From assembly GCA_003485715.1 (NCBI GenBank), contig DNIF01000171.1, positions 1 to 7,286 on the forward strand: DNA of 7,286 bases, in the 5' to 3' direction. The stretch comes from Gammaproteobacteria bacterium. GTDB lineage: Bacteria > Pseudomonadota > Gammaproteobacteria > UBA7966. Both the position numbers and the translations under genes were made by a program. The notes beneath the pieces were generated by a model. That model was not told the DNA's origin and did not search any database. It worked only from the letters and a program-made list of their open reading frames with translations. Positions 6,470 through 7,286 of this stretch are shown here, one piece after another (position 1 is the stretch's first letter; every line of letters begins with the position of its first letter).

Positions 6470-6763
6470 GCGGGGGCCTCAGGATGCGGTCGGGCGGTGG
6501 GCCATGCCTCACCGGCCGCAGAGTGTGCGTGACGGATGGGGGGGGCGCGAGCCTTTGTGTCGTTATTCGGGCCGTCGGGGACTACGGTGGCCGGTGTCTG
6601 GTTCCCTTGCGGGCGGCCGGGCGCGTGTTCACTGCAGCGGCGGCGGGAATGAGTAGCGTCGCGCGGTCATCGGGAGGGAATGCCCCCGCCTGCGCCGGGA
6701 TGAGTGCGACAGGGTCTCGGCTGTGGTGTGGTGCGCCGTATCCGCTGGGCAATTGAACAGGCG
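6470..6763. other. Divergent intergenic region
   Basis: About 290 bp separate the ABC operon (minus) from the membrane hydrolase (+), so promoters for both should lie here. I find no convincing -35/-10 pair. The right half carries two repeat-like units (6636-6708). A G run (GGGGGGG at about 6538-6544) and generally high GC give no further signal. No small gene is supported. Confidence 0.5.
6636..6708. repeat. Pair of short dispersed repeat-like units
   Basis: On the + strand, GCGGCGGGAATGAGTAGCG (about 6639-6657) and GCGCCGGGATGAGTGCG (about 6692-6708) are two related copies. Between them lie TCATCGGG and GGAATGCCCCCGCC in inverted orientation, giving a mirrored arrangement. The pattern resembles short REP-like or CATTCCCGC..GCGGGAATG repeats scattered in proteobacterial genomes, and a third relative sits at 1806-1830. 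Confidence 0.45.
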
Positions 6764-7286
6764 ATGGACCTCCTTCAATCCCTGCTGCTGACCCTGCTCC
6801 TGCTCTGGCTTGTGCTCGTCTGGAGCCCGGCGCTGACGCGCTCGCTCTGGCTCGCCGGGCTCCTCGCCCGCGAGACGGCGCATCTGGCCGCCCTGCTGGC
6901 TCTGCTCTGGTTGATCCTGGGAGACCGGAGCACCGCCCCTGACTGGTTCTCACCGGCCGTTGTGGTGCTCGGGCTACTCCTCGCATGGCCGCTGGGGCAG
7001 AGCCTTGCAAGTCCAGAGACCCACCCCGATTACTCGGGATGGCCGCCGATTGCGGTCGATTCACCGGTCAACCGCAGCGGGTCATGGTCGTGGGGCCTTC
7101 GCCGACGCCGGCTCACCGGCGCGATCCTCCCCTTCTGGCGGGTGGTGACGGTGACACACCACTGCTACCGAAGCGAGCCGTTGCCGCTCTACCTCGATCA
7201 CTATCGCAGCGTGTCCACGCAGGACTCAGCGCGAAGCTGGTTGCTGGTCATCCACGGCGGGGGTTGGTCCGGCGGGAGCCGCCGTG
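6764..7286 (+). CDS. Membrane-anchored alpha/beta hydrolase, N-terminal part (3' end outside window)
   Basis: The frame is open from ATG 6764 to the window end, giving 174 visible residues. Residues 1-80 hold about three hydrophobic segments (roughly 4-20, 27-52 and 63-79). They are followed by a soluble, Trp/Arg-rich linker and a domain starting near residue 125 (WRVVTVTHHCYRSEPLPLYLDHYR). It reaches LLVIHGGGWSGG (161-171), whose HGGGW (164-168) is the oxyanion-hole motif of esterase/lipase-type alpha/beta hydrolases. The nucleophile Ser, the acid and the His would lie beyond the window. The expected role is hydrolysis of an ester by an enzyme held at the membrane; the substrate is unknown. 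The start is uncertain: the ATG has only CAGG very close by, and an in-frame GTG at 6731 would add 11 residues. It is divergent from the ABC operon. Confidence 0.82.
   Translation, partial: MDLLQSLLLTLLLLWLVLVWSPALTRSLWLAGLLARETAHLAALLALLWLILGDRSTAPDWFSPAVVVLGLLLAWPLGQSLASPETHPDYSGWPPIAVDSPVNRSGSWSWGLRRRRLTGAILPFWRVVTVTHHCYRSEPLPLYLDHYRSVSTQDSARSWLLVIHGGGWSGGSRR

Noticed and set aside
6582..7064. 160-codon minus-strand open frame
   Set aside because: It is antisense to the membrane hydrolase and crosses the repeat units; its Pro/Arg/Ala-rich translation shows no domain.

Overview
The window is GC-rich bacterial DNA. Its gene content (a pqqA peptide gene, apt, a PilZ protein, an ETHE1-type dioxygenase, SulP, and an SbmA/YddA-type ABC protein) suits a free-living proteobacterium, perhaps a gammaproteobacterium. 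No ribosomal or other phylogenetic marker is present, so this placement is an inference. I see no rRNA, tRNA, CRISPR array, transposase or phage gene.

Layout. The left edge holds the C-terminal part of a short-chain dehydrogenase/reductase on the + strand (3-458). It converges on a minus-strand block made of apt (1170-1685) followed by a PilZ-domain protein (602-1123). Upstream of apt, also on the minus strand, lies a 24-residue pqqA gene (1903-1977). It has a strong ribosome binding site and its own rho-independent terminator (1848-1878), and no other pqq gene is visible. Further upstream a tight minus-strand operon is read in the order ABC exporter (6469-4658), ETHE1-like persulfide dioxygenase (4625-3918), SulP anion transporter (3918-2281). 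The dioxygenase and transporter genes overlap by one base. At the right edge a divergent + strand gene (from 6764) encodes a membrane-anchored alpha/beta hydrolase that is cut by the window end.

How the genes may work together. The dioxygenase should oxidise glutathione persulfide to sulfite, and the coupled SulP protein could move sulfate, sulfite or a related anion. The ABC protein's substrate is unknown. The pair apt plus pilZ joins adenine salvage to a c-di-GMP receptor, probably only by co-transcription. The pqqA transcript would supply the peptide precursor of pyrroloquinoline quinone to maturation enzymes encoded elsewhere.

The most notable items are the stand-alone pqqA gene, the SDR whose catalytic Tyr position is occupied by Phe, the persulfide dioxygenase/SulP coupling, and short dispersed inverted-repeat-like units near 1806-1830 and 6636-6708.
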